Shown: positions 11,611 through 22,905, counted from the stretch's first letter. The stretch: 64,000 bases of DNA from Saccopteryx bilineata (GCF_036850765.1 NC_089491.1:86956740-87020739); one strand, 5' to 3'. Notes: a model not told the origin generated them from the sequence alone. Program-made: numbers and translations.

Positions 11611-11625
11611 TAAAAAATACTTCCA

Positions 11626-11673
11626 CCTGAAACTAATATATAGTATACCAACTATACTTAAATTAAAAAATAA
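11626..11673 (+). repeat. Short L1/HAL1 3' tail fragment
   Basis: CCTGAAACTAATATATAGTATACCAACTATACTT matches the 3' terminus seen in the HAL1 of this window at 39105-39225 (CCTGAAACTAATATA ... TGTCAACTATAATTG). A very short 5'-truncated insertion into the L1 ORF2 that predates the SINE. Confidence 0.55.
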
Positions 11674-11712
11674 ACTTCTAACCAAACTAATCAGAAAAAA
11701 ATAAAGATATAC

Positions 11713-12081
11713 TTTTTTTTTTTTTTTCTGAATACTGGAAACAGGGAGAGACAGTCAAACAGACTCCCGCATGCGCCCGACTGGGATCCACCCAGCACGC
11801 CCACCAGGGGTGATGCTCTGCCCATCCTGGGCATCGCCATGTTGTGTCCAGAGCCACTCTAGCACCTGAGGCAGAGGCCACAGAGCCATCCCCAGCACCC
11901 GGGCCATCTTTATTCCAATGGAGCCTTGGCTGCGGGAGGGGAAGAGAGAGACAGAGAGGAAGGTGCGGCAGAGGGGTGGAGAAGCAAATGGGCGCTTCTC
12001 CTGTGTGCCCTGGCCGGGAATCGAACCCGGGTCCTTCGCACGCTAGGCTGACGCTCTACCGCTGAGCCAACTGGCCAGGGC
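11713..12081 (-). mobile_element. tRNA-derived SINE, GC-rich long family (family 2)
   Basis: Minus-strand full-length copy: T run at 11713-11727 (its poly-A tail), GC-rich body with the complement of CCATTGGAGC, intact B box (GGTTCGATTCC on the minus strand) and head ending in CCAGGGC at 12081. TSD AAGATATACTTTTT on both sides (from 11704 and 12082; the T run makes its right limit ambiguous). Inserted in the L1 ORF2 relic. Confidence 0.9.
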
Positions 12082-12116
12082 AAGATATACTTTTTCAAAA
12101 TTAAGAATGGAGAGTT

Positions 12117-12442
12117 GCCTGTCCAGGTAGGTGGTGGCACAGTGGATGGAGCGTCAGACTGGGATGCCGAGGACCCAGGTTGGAGACCCCAAGATCGCCA
12201 GTTTGAGCACGGGCTCATCTGGTTTGAGCAAAGTTCACCAGCTTGGACTCAAGGTCTCTGGCTCGAGCAAGGGGTTACTCGGTCTACTGAAGGCACATGG
12301 TCAAGGCACATATGAGAAAGCAATCAATGAACGAAGGTGTCGCAACAAAAAACTGATGATTGATTTTTCACATCTTTCTCCGTTCCTGTCTGTCTGTCCC
12401 TGTCTATCCCTCTCTCTTTGTCTCTGTAAAAAAGAAAAAAAA
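12117..12442 (+). mobile_element. tRNA-derived SINE, family 1, standard length
   Basis: GCCTGTCCAGGTAGGTGGTGG head, CAGTTTGAGCACGGGCTCATC body, CACATATGAGAAAGCAATCAATG block, CTGTCTGTCTGTCCCTGTC tail and an A-rich end. Perfect 14-bp TSD (12103-12116 and 12443-12456). Inserted only about 35 bp from the SINE to its left. Confidence 0.93.
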
Positions 12443-13281
12443 AAGAATGGAGAGTTTACATCACAATTGATTCTATAAATAATAAAAGTATAAGGTAATA
12501 AATCTTATAAACAATTTTATGTCAATAATTTTTAAAACCTAGATAAAATAGACAATTCCTTGAAAGGCACTAACTACTCTACCATACTCAAAAAGAAATT
12601 GATAGCCTACATCATTCTATATCTATTAAGGGAATTGGATTTATATGTAAAAACCTTCCCACAAAGAAAACTCCATAACCAAATAAATTTATTGGTGAAT
12701 TCTACCAAATGTTTAAGGAAAACATAGTGCAATTATATAAAATTTTTCTGAAAATTAAAGAGAAAGAAAGTCCCAAGTAATTCAATGAGGCCTTGATAAC
12801 CACCCTCCTGAATGACATTAACTGAAATACAGTACTTTTTTTGAATATATGTGCAAAAATTCTAAACAAAATTTAGAGAAAAAAATCTAATATCATATAT
12901 AAAATACATACTATACATGAATATATGGGTATTATCATAGGAATAAAAGATTAGTTTAAAATGCAAATATCAATCAAAATGTAATTCAACATATTTACAT
13001 TTTTATAAAAAGAAGAAAAACCATGTGATCATCTGAATTGACATAGGAAAAAATTTACAAATCCCAGCATTCACTCAAATGAAAATCTCTGAAACTGAGA
13101 ATAGTAGGGAACATCCTGCACCTGATATGCATATTCTCATAACTTTATACAACTTCCTTTTGCACCATGCAATCTCATTTCCTTTACCTTCTGTATTTCT
13201 TCATTACCTTGTCATCTCTTAATTTTTTAAAAACAGAAGTATTAAGGTATGGTTACCATAAAATAAACTATCTATATATAT

Positions 13282-13623
13282 TTTTATTATTATTATTATT
13301 ATTTACAGAGACAGAGAGAGACTCAGAAAGAGGGATAGATAGAGACAGACAGATAGGAACTGAGAGAGATGAGAAGCATTAATCATCAGTTTTTCATTGC
13401 GACACCTTAGTTGTTCATTGATTGCTTTCTCATATGTGCCTTGAGCAGGGGGCTTCAGCAGACTGAGTAACCCCTTGCTCAAGCCAGTGACCTTGGGTCC
13501 AAGCTGGTGAGCTTTGCTCAAACCAGATGAGCCCGCGCTCAAGCTGGTAACCTCAGGGTCTTGAACCTGTGTCCTGCTCATCCCATCCAAAACTCTATCC
13601 ACTGTGCCACCACCTGGTCAGGC
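13282..13623 (-). mobile_element. tRNA-derived SINE, family 1
   Basis: Minus-strand copy. The tail on this strand is an (ATA)n run (13282-13303). Complement of CAATCAATGAACAACTAAGG is present, and the head ends in CCTGGTCAGGC at 13623. Target site duplication is unclear. It carries no reading frame of its own. Confidence 0.88.
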
Positions 13624-13652
13624 AAACTGTGCATAATTAAATTGTACAATTT

Positions 13653-13875
13653 TATTATTTATCAAATGAGAGGCAGGGAGGCGGAGAGACAGATTCCCAT
13701 ATGTGCCTCAACTTGGATCCTCCGGCAAACCCTGTCTGGGGCCGATGTTCTTCCCATCTGAGATACTGCTCTGTTGCTCAGCAATCCAGTTGTTTTAGTA
13801 CCTGAGGCTAAGCCATGGAGCCATCCTCAGAGCCTGTGGCCAACATGCTCATTCAAGCCATGGCTGAAGGAGGAG

Positions 13876-13916
<41 letters not shown>

Positions 13917-14020
13917 GGACAAGCAGATGGTCACTTCTCCTGTTGGCCCTGACCAGAATGGAAGCCAGGACTTCCACATGCCAGGCTGATGCTCTATTGC
14001 TGAGCCAACCAGCCAGGGCC
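13653..14020 (-). mobile_element. tRNA-derived SINE, older relative of family 2 (family 4)
   Basis: Minus-strand copy with head ending GCCAACCAGCCAGGGCC. The body has the 'GTGCCT ... GGATCC ... GAGCCAT' layout found again at 15500, 18499, 51503 and 61891. A pure (GA)n run of about 33 bp (13879-13912) sits where the pyrimidine-rich block of the SINE lies. TSD AAA(T/G)TGTACAATTT at 13639-13652 and 14022-14035 (13 of 14). Confidence 0.82.
13879..13912 (+). repeat. (GA)n microsatellite inside a SINE
   Basis: Uninterrupted AG dinucleotide run, grown from the SINE's (CT)n block. Confidence 0.9.
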
Positions 14021-14040
14021 TAAAGTGTACAATTTAATAA

Positions 14041-14044
<4 letters not shown>

Positions 14045-14085
<41 letters not shown>
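14045..14085 (+). repeat. (TA)n microsatellite
   Basis: About 20 uninterrupted TA units directly after the SINE TSD. Likely length-polymorphic and self-complementary. Confidence 0.95.
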
Positions 14086-14087
<2 letters not shown>

Positions 14088-14513
14088 GAAAAATGATGAC
14101 AATCATGATAATTAACATAATAATCATCAACCCAGTGACTGTGCGTACCCCACTGTATTCTCTTATTCTGGTTCTGTCCACCCTCGCTGCTCATCAGCAA
14201 GGAGTCATGGATCAGCTGTCAACATAACATTTCCACTTAGTTTAATATACTTTTTAATTCCTTTTTTGATTTATTCTTTGATATATTTATTATTTAAAAT
14301 GTGTATTTCTTAATCTCTGAGTATTTGGGAATCCTCCAGAGATCTTTCTCTATTGGTATATTATATCTTATATATTTATTCACACATTTATCAGTGCTCA
14401 ATATTTATTTGTGATATCATTTTTTTAATATTTCATCTCTGAAGATGTGTCCTATATAATATGTCATGATGTAACAGAATATTAAAAATTTAGTGTGAAG
14501 TCCAAGTAAAATA

Positions 14514-14638
14514 TGGAGGGAGCAAAAGTAGGTTTACAGTTTTAATACAAATAAATGATACAGTAATTAATAAATAATAATACAATAGTAAACTGTGTTT
14601 TCTGTAACCACAGTTGTAAACTTATTTTCCAAATTTTT
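14514..14638 (+). mobile_element. Possible mariner-type MITE
   Basis: About 125 bp. The left end (GGAGCAAAAGTAGGTTTACAG) is imperfectly complementary to the right end (TTGTAAACTTATTTTCC), and TA lies just outside both proposed ends. Interior AT-rich with TAATTAATAAATAATAATAC. No coding capacity. The termini are decayed, so the limits are approximate. Confidence 0.45.
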
Positions 14639-14639
14639 G

Positions 14640-15488
14640 TATATATAATAGATGTAATATTTATTTTAAAAGAAATTAATTTTATTTCATGTAACATATT
14701 AATGTCAGTTCACATAACACTCGTCACAGATAATTGATCATTAAGCATGTTAATTATTAGTCATTGCACAGTTCAGGCCCCCAAAATACATTTTAATAAT
14801 GATCAGTTAATAATAAGGCAAGACTTCAATAACTAGATCTTCATAGAATTTAATTATATTTATTAAATAATAAATTATTAATATAAGATGTTAAGGATTT
14901 ACAACCACATACTAAACATTGCTTTATACACTCATAGTGTCTTTTCAAAAATCAGTAATGTATTTTTAACCTTAATAATGATCCCATTAATTTCAATTTA
15001 ATGCCTAATTAAGTATGTCTAGGGTAAATAATTTAGTTTATAGGTATACAGATGAAAAAAAATTGAAAACCAACATAGCTTTCTGAGTAATTTCAGCCAA
15101 AAGTAAATTTTTAGATACAAATTAGGATAAATCTCTTCTCTGATCATATATGTTTAGATACCTCATAATTCTTGGATATTTTTGCTTTCAAAAAATGAAG
15201 TTTAGGTGTCATTAAAACTATAATGAAATCTTTTTAAAGTAGTAAAAACTTTTTCTTCCATATGTTTCATGATGCCATATACCAATTGAATTAATCAGAA
15301 TGTATAGATGTGATACACAATAAAATCTTAATTAAAACTACTTAACCTGAATTAGAAACCATAAATATTTATATAACATCAATTTTCATGGAGTATGAAA
15401 TTTTATAGGTTTTATTAGAAGTTTCATAAAATAATACTATACAACAATATTCTAAGTGTTCCTTAATGCAAAACTATTGAAGATGTTG
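14640..15488. other. Very AT-rich DNA, nothing recognised
   Basis: Dense stops in all frames, no repeat family that I can name. Confidence 0.5.
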
Positions 15489-15499
15489 CCTTAGTATTT

Positions 15500-15870
15500 A
15501 TTTTTGCGTGTGTATTTTTCTGAAGGAAGAAGTGAGGGGGCAGCAGACAGACACTCACATGCACCCTACTACGGTCAACAGGTTATGCCCATCAGGGGGC
15601 AATGTTTGGCCCATCTGGTGTGTTGCTCTGCTGCAATCAGAGTCATTTTAACGCCTGAGGTGGAGGCCATGGAGACTTTCTCAGCACCCCGGCCAACTTT
15701 GCTCCAATGGAGCTTTGGCTGTGGGAGGGGAAGAGACAGATAGAGAGAAAGGAGAAGAGGAAGGGTGGAAAAGTAGATGGGTGCTTTTCTTGTGTGCCTT
15801 GACCAAGAATTGAACCCGGGACATCCACATGCCGGGCTGATGCTCTACTGCTGATCCAACCGGCCAGGGC
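15500..15870 (-). mobile_element. tRNA-derived SINE, family 4 / family 2-like
   Basis: Minus-strand copy with the complement of CTCCATTGGAGCAAAG (AACTTTGCTCCAATGGAGC) and of the B box (ATTGAACCCGGG); head ends CCGGCCAGGGC. Perfect 11-bp TSD CCTTAGTATTT (15489-15499 and 15872-15882). More diverged than the family 2 copies at 2879 and 11713. Confidence 0.9.
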
Positions 15871-15882
15871 TCCTTAGTATTT

Positions 15883-16960
15883 TTTGTGTTTGTATAAAAC
15901 ATGAAGATTAGGCTACTAAATACTTTAAACTGAAATTGTTTCAACGATATAGCACAGAATTTTTTTATTGATTCATTATTTTGAGTATCTAAAAATAATT
16001 CATCATACATTAAAATATAAACCGAGGCATTTTAAAAATGTTAATAGTTTATGAGAGCAAAAATAATCTCAATTCCAGCAGTACCAAACTGAAAGAGGTT
16101 AGGAGGACCCCTCAGGTAGGAGCTAGGAAAAAGGCTTGTACAGAGATAAGGAAGAAGCATATGAGGGAATTTGACTGGCTACAGCTTAAAACCTCATTTG
16201 GCCGTTTGTGACTTGATTAGTTGTCTATAAATTTTGATTTCTTAACCTCGAGGCATTTATAAGCTTAGGTTTTTGGTTTTCTTACATAAACCAAAGCATT
16301 AAAACCCCTTTAGTCTAATGGCTCCTTGTGTAATTAATTTAACATATAACATATAATGTATATGTTATATACATTATGTAAATACCACTCTTGTGAATGC
16401 TGAATCATATTTGAAGATTAAGACTATGTAAAAAACATTTTCAGTCTTAAAGGATGTAATATACATGCAAATAAAACCACTAAAATATAGCTATATTGTG
16501 ATAGGTACAAAAATAGTGAAGAGATGAAAATATTTGGGGGTTTAGAGCAAAAAGTAAATATTTCTAAAGGAAAGACTGAAGGGAGGTTTTGTAATAGAAT
16601 GTATCATGTTCTTGGTAACATTTTGGAAACAGAGAAATCATCAAATAAAGAGCTGAAACTATTCTAAAAAGAGTTAAATTATGAGAATGGAAAAGACTTA
16701 AAAACTTAATACAAGTCCAGGAAATAATTAACTTTAAGTTTGTCAGAGGTAGACTATGAAATGAAGGAAAATAGTGTGAAAAATAAGTTAGCAATTATCA
16801 GCCTAAGAGTGTGGATATTGATGAAATTTTAAAAAATGAGTAAATTATAATTTTTCAAAGAACAGGTAATATTAATTAATCCAAGTGTTTTTATTGAGTT
16901 TGTGTAACTCATATTATTTATTTAAATAACTTTTAATATATTTATTCTTTAGCAGATTTA
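15883..16960. other. Unassigned; 16080-16320 may be an old LTR or ERV piece
   Basis: The 16080-16320 part (AAAACCTCATTTGGCC ... CCCCTTTAGTCTAATGGC) has a composition unlike its flanks and reads like a decayed interspersed repeat, but I cannot name it. 16340-16376 holds short overlapping AT palindromes. The rest is AT-rich. Confidence 0.4.
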
Positions 16961-16993
16961 TTTCTCTCTCTCTAAAATTAATAAATAAATTTA

Positions 16994-17140
16994 AAATCTT
17001 GTTTTTAGTGTTATTTTATTGATTTTTAGAAATAGAAGAAGGAGAGAGAGAAGCAGAAACATCAATCTGTTCCTGTATGTGCCCTGACACATACAGGCGA
17101 CCTTTAAGCTTCAGGACCAACCAAGTTATCTGGCCAGGAC
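16994..17140 (-). mobile_element. Ves-like tRNA SINE
   Basis: Minus-strand, about 147 bp: TTATTGATTTTTAGAAATAG tail complement, 'CCTGTATGTGCCCTGAC' block and head ending ATCTGGCCAGGAC. Flanked by a 21-bp TSD (16973-16993 and 17141-17161, 20 of 21 identical). The target is itself a SINE-like tail (TCTCTCTCTCTAAAATTAATAAAT). Confidence 0.8.
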
Positions 17141-17161
17141 TAAAATCAATAAATAAATTTA

Positions 17162-18487
17162 CAAACTAAATACTACAGCAGGGAATAAATGAAACCCAAA
17201 ATGTTTCTTCAGGAAACTTAATCTAAAGTCAGGATGACCTAGAGAGTATAACTAATAACCTCTTATATCCAATTCAATCAAAAAATATTAGGCTCTGAAA
17301 TTCTGTCTCCAGTTATTTTCTTAACTCTCTTCCTACATTGTTTCCATCATGTCACTCACCTCAGGTCCCTACATTTTTATGGTGCAACACCTTCTCTAGT
17401 TGTCATAAAAAGTGGCATCAAATGATTTCAAATCTCTGGTTTATAAGTAATATAATGCAAACCGAACTAGTTTAAAAGGGAAATTATTGATTGATGATGT
17501 AACTAGAATATTAAGTGTAAGGTTAGCACAGGAAGCAGTTAGATGGAAGCACTCCAACAATGTCTCCTGGCAACAGTATTTATTTATTTTCTTTTATCTC
17601 TCCAACTCAACTTTCTCCTGATTCCCTCCGTATTCAGCAAGACTTCCTGTGATTTCAAGACACTTATCACAGCTTTAGATCCAACAGACCTCAGCTTGAA
17701 TCAAGTGCTAGAATGTTTGTTTCTTTCCTAAAAGCTCCATCAACAGTAATATTTTGTTTCCATGGTTCTGATGGACTCAAGTGTTTGTCGTGAATAGTTA
17801 ATGAATTGCTCAGATGGCCCTTGGCCTGGTACACGTGCTCTATTCCCCACTTATTGGTGAAAAGGATGTCCCCAGAGAACAAATTGATGATGCTGTTAAG
17901 AGATGAGAAAGAAAATGAGAGAAAGCAAATAATAATTTTAAAACAACCAAACCTAACTTTTAACTGATCCCAATCTGATAAGTGGAAATTATTTTCTTCT
18001 GTAATTTCATTAATTTTGTAACAAAACTGAAATAGTGTTTTGTCAAAATATAAAGTTGACTTTAACTAAAATTTTATACTTTATGTATTATCTGTGCTTT
18101 CAATAATAGTGTCAATTGTGGGGAATTTACATGGCAAGATGAAATATTCCTGACGCTTACTTCTTTTCCAACTCAAAAAACTCATTTTGTTTAGTGTCAA
18201 ACTTCAAACTTCATGAAAGGCGATACTTGAGGTTTGACTTAATATTTCAGGTTCAGAGACTTTTAATTTATCTTCCCCTTTTACTATTTTGCAACAGCAC
18301 TATCAAATGAGGCCAATTGGCTCCTGGTACAATTTCTGGATCCAGATACCTCATCTCATTATTAAAATATCAATATATATTTTGTCTTTTGCACTGCACT
18401 TATTTCTGAAAGTAGTCATTTAAAAAAAACTCTAATTTTTAGAAAAGTACTTTTATATGTATGGTAGTAGTGCTACAAGAGAAGACT
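17162..18487. other. Unassigned sequence
   Basis: AT-rich, no coding frame, no nameable repeat. Slightly more mixed composition at 17520-17900. Confidence 0.45.
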
Positions 18488-18498
18488 TTATAATATTT

Positions 18499-18850
18499 AT
18501 TTATTATTTATTTATGTATTTATTTTAAGTGAGAGGGGCAGAGATAGAGAGACAGACTGCCATATGTGCCTCTATAAGGATCCAACTGACAGCACCCATT
18601 TGGGGCCAATGCTCAAATCAACAAAGCTACTTTTAGCACCTAGGCTGATGCGTTTGGACCAATCGATCTATCCTCAGCAACCAGGCCAATGCTCCAATAA
18701 GCCACTGGCTGCAGGAAGGAAAAGGGGAGAGAAAGTGGAGGAGAGAGAGAAGCAGAGAGTTGCTTCTCATGTGTGCCCAGACCTGATATCAAACCTAGGA
18801 CATCCATATACCAGGCTTACACTCTATACATTAAGCCAATTGACCAGGGC
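18499..18850 (-). mobile_element. tRNA-derived SINE, family 4
   Basis: Minus-strand copy: (TTTA)n tail complement, GAGAGACAGACTGCCATATGT, GCCAATGCTCCAATAAGCCA and head ending TTGACCAGGGC. Short TSD TTATAAT on both sides (18488-18494 and 18851-18857). Diverged. Confidence 0.8.
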
Positions 18851-18857
18851 TTATAAT

Positions 18858-20024
18858 CTTTTTTTTTTTTTTGACTATAAATTAAGAGTCACCTCTAGTC
18901 AAAAATTGTGTACAAGATTATGAACCAGTTTACCTCTACCTTTTCTGCCTCAAAATTATGATCTCTCATCAGACTGAATAATCCCATTACAGTAATCAAA
19001 GAACTAGTGGCAAGAGAGTTTCATACATTATTATGTAGTACACAGAAGGAATGGAAAAACAAATATCCTTCTAAATGATAAGACCATCTAAGACTTCACA
19101 CAATATTTATTGAAAATGAAGTGAATCTATGTTGTGTTGTTTTTCTCCATCCTACTTATGTTTTAGAACACACTAATATTTAGAATGTTTAGAAGTGTTA
19201 TAATTATTTTTAAATAAGTTCAATTTTAAAATTGATCTTTATCATTTATGTTATTTTTCTTTTATGTCATTATATTTATATCATTTTTCTTTTATGTAAT
19301 TTTTCCAAGTCTACTTATATCTCTTTTGTTTAGGGTCTTTTCTTGTTGGTCACCTCTCTTCTCCCTATCTTACACATTGTTATTGTAAGAACTAAGCTGA
19401 TATTCTGTCTCTATAATCTTAATACTCAGGGGGAAAGAAAAATTTCCCTTTCCTTCCTTTAGTTCTGTTGACTGGTCAAATAATTAAAATGACGTAGAAT
19501 AGATTAACAGAAGAAAATCATATTTAATATGTACATAAGGGGAGTTTGCACAAACATGAAAGATTCCAAGAATAGTAAGGCAAAATGAAGTATATATGTC
19601 CTTCTGGATTAAGGAGGAGATTGAGTTCTGCAACTTCAATAAGAAGTAGAGCAATTCACAGGAAGATGAAAAGATTTAATCTTTGGAAACAAATGTTTTC
19701 TGGGCAATATAAAAACAATGAGAGGAAGAAAGACCTTTGATCAAATGGACCTTGCTAAGTTCCTCCCTGTCTATTACACCTATCATATTAAAATACATTT
19801 GTCTGTGGTGATAGCTGTCTTCCTGAAGCAGGTCTTCTATGTAAATTCTTTTAGACAAATACGGAAGGTCAAATGATCTTTCTGAGTATTTTTTTTAAAT
19901 TAATCATCCTAAAATAATTCTTAAGTCAAAGAGAAATGTCTAGGGGTGGCAAATTTTGTTTCCCTACAATAGCTTAAATAATATTTCTATGTGAGATTCT
20001 GTGATCAGGCACACAACACTCAAT
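18858..20024. other. Unassigned; 19410-19980 resembles an old LTR-type repeat
   Basis: A T run at 18859-18871 follows the SINE. 19410-19980 (GGGAGTTTGCACAAACATGAA, TCTGGATTAAGGAG, GAGAAATGTCTAGGGGTGG) has the look of a mammal-wide retroviral-type repeat, but I cannot name it from memory, so this is held at low confidence. Confidence 0.35.
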
Positions 20025-20042
20025 AAAAGTCTTCTGTTTTAT

Positions 20043-20358
20043 GATACGAAGCGAAATAAGTAAATCAGAAAAAACCAGGAACTGCATTATTCCATACGTA
20101 GGTGGGACATAAAAGTGAAACTAAGAGACATTGATAAGAGTGTGGTGGTTATGGGGGGGAGGGGGGAATGGGAGAGGGAAAGGGGGAGGAGGAGGGGCAC
20201 AAAGAAAACAAGATAGAAGGTGACAGAGGACAATCTGACTTTGGGTGATGGGTATGCAACATAATTGAACGACAAGATAACCTGGACTTGTTATCTTTGA
20301 ATATATGTATCCTGATTTATTGATGTCACCCCATTAAAAAATAAAATTATTATATAAA
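20043..20358 (+). mobile_element. Young 5'-truncated LINE-1 3' end
   Basis: Starts within the end of ORF2 (GATACGAAGCGAAATAAGTA, TTCCATACGTAGGTGGGAC), passes through a G-rich 3'UTR tract (20150-20190) and ends GATGTCACCCCATTAAAAAA with an A-rich tail. An 18-bp perfect TSD, AAAAGTCTTCTGTTTTAT, lies at 20025-20042 and 20359-20376. The length (316 bp) and perfect TSD show a recent, heavily truncated insertion by target-primed reverse transcription. Confidence 0.93.
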
Positions 20359-20376
20359 AAAAGTCTTCTGTTTTAT

Positions 20377-22553
20377 TCTTTTTTAATGCATTTTCTTTTC
20401 TTTGATCTGTCAGCAGAGAACCTATTCACAAGGTCAGAAACAAATTTTTCAAACCTTAATGCAATTAAAGTAAAAAAAGGCAGTCATTTTTACTCCCTAA
20501 AATTTTGCTCTGATGCAAATACTAATATATTTTCTATGTATTTATATGTAAATTTATATTAATTATGGGCATTTATATTTATCAAAATACTTATGCAGAT
20601 AATTATACTTTTTGTTCATCTCCCATATTTTTTTACACAGATATAAATAATTTGGGATTTACATAGAGGTTCTATCATACTAGCTGCAGTATTAAAATAT
20701 GGAAAAAAAAGTCAAAAGCTGCATAAAATTTTGTATTTCTTAGAGGAAACTCAAAGACACAAAATACAATGTTACATTCTTCCACTAAGTAGTTGCCTTA
20801 TTTTATGTTAAACATCAAAAATGGAAAAAAAATATTTTAATTAAAGGGAAGCAGTATTTGTCACCCCAGAATCTTCTTTGGCATAAGAATTATTTCCAGT
20901 TGATTATTATTAAGAAATACCAGACAAAGTAGAGACTGAAAATAGAGTAGAAGTTACCCTTGTGTAAGAAAACTTTACATTTATAAGGAAAATCTCTTTT
21001 GTAAGATTGCTTCCCTTTCTATACCAAAAAGAAAGGAGTGATCAACTGTCTAAAAACTCTTACAAAAGAAGGCAGAGACTTAGAGCTGCATAACAACCGA
21101 ATTCTTGTTTACAGTCTTTTTCTGGTAACCTCCAATAATTGGCTTTCCCTGTCCTCAAAATCGTTCTTTTGTCTTTAGCTGTAGTTGATATATCAGGTGG
21201 TGGCTTTAGCCATTTTAGGGAGTTACTCAATTTTCGTAGGTCTCTCCATGTATGCAGGAGGCATAAATGTTATTAAACTTCAGTTTGTTTCTCCCCATTA
21301 ATCATTTATTCCAGGGAAGTCTCATCCATAAACCTAGAAGAGTAAAGGGAAAATTATTTTTCCTTACCTACACAATCAAAAAGAACTAAACTTTAACTCT
21401 CAGGTGGGGTTTCAGAGTTTGCTACAAGAATCAGTATACTTCTGGATTGTCCATTGTGTTTACTGAAGAAACACACCCTTTTTTTTGGTAGATGCTAAAC
21501 TCTTTTTTTTTTTTTTATCCTCAGCACTGTATATCTGCTGAAAGATCCATTGAGCTTTCAACATTCTTTACAGGCTCCTAGTTCTCTTATGTTATACATT
21601 TTATGAATAGCAAATCATTTCTGGAGAAACTGGCACACTGTCCAGATCATTCTCTGATGTCTCCCTCCTCTTTGGGTTTTGGACTCCCCAATTCCATCCT
21701 CCTTTTAGCAGGCTAGAAATTTTTTCTTTTTCTACCTGTCCTATGAAGATTGTCTAAAGTTCCGGTGGTTTCCTTCCTCATGGCAGCCATGCTTAGCTGG
21801 GAATCTGAGACTAGTTACAGCTTAAGAAACTGTAGAACGCCAAAGGGGGAAAGTGGCAAAAGGTGATACAGGATTTTGTTCAATGACCTATTCTTCCAAA
21901 GATATTGGCCTCTTTAATTTGACTGCCCTTGAAGCTCATTAATGTTTATAAATAGATTTTTGGAAATATTTCATTCAGCTTTCTAGGGCTTCTCAGCCAG
22001 AGTACCAGTCTATTAAAATCCACCCCATTATAGCCAGAAGAAGCCCCCTTATTCTAAAATAATCTATTTTTATTTAAACACATGTGTGTTAAATATTAAA
22101 CCTATATATTTGGCATTTTCTAATTTCTATTCAAAATCTGTTTATATAATCATACATACTATAAGGAAGAAATACATCTTTGGATTGTATGGATAAATAA
22201 ATAAAAGTTTCAGAAACTTTTATTTCTGAAAACATTGGCTACAAGTAGAAACTTATTTTCAAAAGCATAAAAGCTTTAAATATGTGGCAAACATCTTATT
22301 TATACACTCAATAGCTCTCCCTCCCCAGTTTATGTCAGTAGAAGCAGAAAAATAAAACAAAACAATTCTGATCAGTTACTTAGTATCCAAGTGTTTTAGC
22401 CACTGTCCCCAGTTTAAATGGGTGAAATTTCATTAGTTTCAGCAGTACTCAGTAACCCTATTTACCTTGCCAATGACTGGACTACAAAAAAACCCCTAAT
22501 GCATTTCTGGCTAAGGAGATGTAATGAAAAACCTTCTTCACAGCCTTAAGGTA
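20377..22553. other. Unassigned; probable old retroelement sequence at 20840-21950
   Basis: 20840-21370 and 21530-21950 have higher complexity than the AT-rich surroundings and read like decayed retroviral-type repeat. No intact frame. Two T runs at 21478-21486 and 21504-21517. Confidence 0.35.
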
Positions 22554-22567
22554 TGTTTCCTCCTTTT

Positions 22568-22905
22568 TTTTTTTCTTTCTTTCTTTTTTTTTTTTTTTTT
22601 TTTTTACACAGAGAGTCAGAGAGAGGGATAGATAGGGACTGACAGACAGGAACGGAGAGAGATGAGAAGCATCAATCGTCAGTTTTTTGTTGCGACACCT
22701 TAGTTGTTCATTGATTACTTTCTCATATGTGCCTTGACAATGGGGCTACAGCAGACCAAGTAACCCCTTGTTCGAGCCAGCGATCTTGGTTCCAAGCTGG
22801 TGAGTTTTACTCAAACCAGATGAGCTGGCAACCTCGGGGTCTCGAACCTGGGTCCTCCGCATCCCAGTCTGGTGCTCTATCCACTGCGCCACTGCCTGGT
22901 CACGC
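22568..22905 (-). mobile_element. tRNA-derived SINE, family 1, young copy
   Basis: Minus-strand: a long T run with short CTTT interruptions (22567-22605), intact complement of CAATCAATGAACAACTAAGG, intact B box (GGTTCGAGACC on the minus strand), head ending CTGGTCACGC. TSD TGTTTC(T)CT(C/T)CTTTT at 22554-22567 and 22906-22920, with one indel and one mismatch. Confidence 0.9.

Larger units (their letters stand above)
11674..13140 (+). pseudogene. LINE-1 ORF2 relic, reverse transcriptase part
   Basis: Resumes the ORF2 interrupted near 7290: CTTCTAACCAAACTAATCAG corresponds to the 'cctctagccagactaatcaa' step. Further on, ACCTTCCCACAAAGAAAACTCC, TGGTGAATTCTACCAAATG and CAATGAGGCCTTGATAACC follow the RT domain in order, ending near the 'GGGAACATCCTGCACCTGATA' region. 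Two SINEs (11713-12081 and 12117-12442) are nested within it. Many stops; no function expected. Confidence 0.78.
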
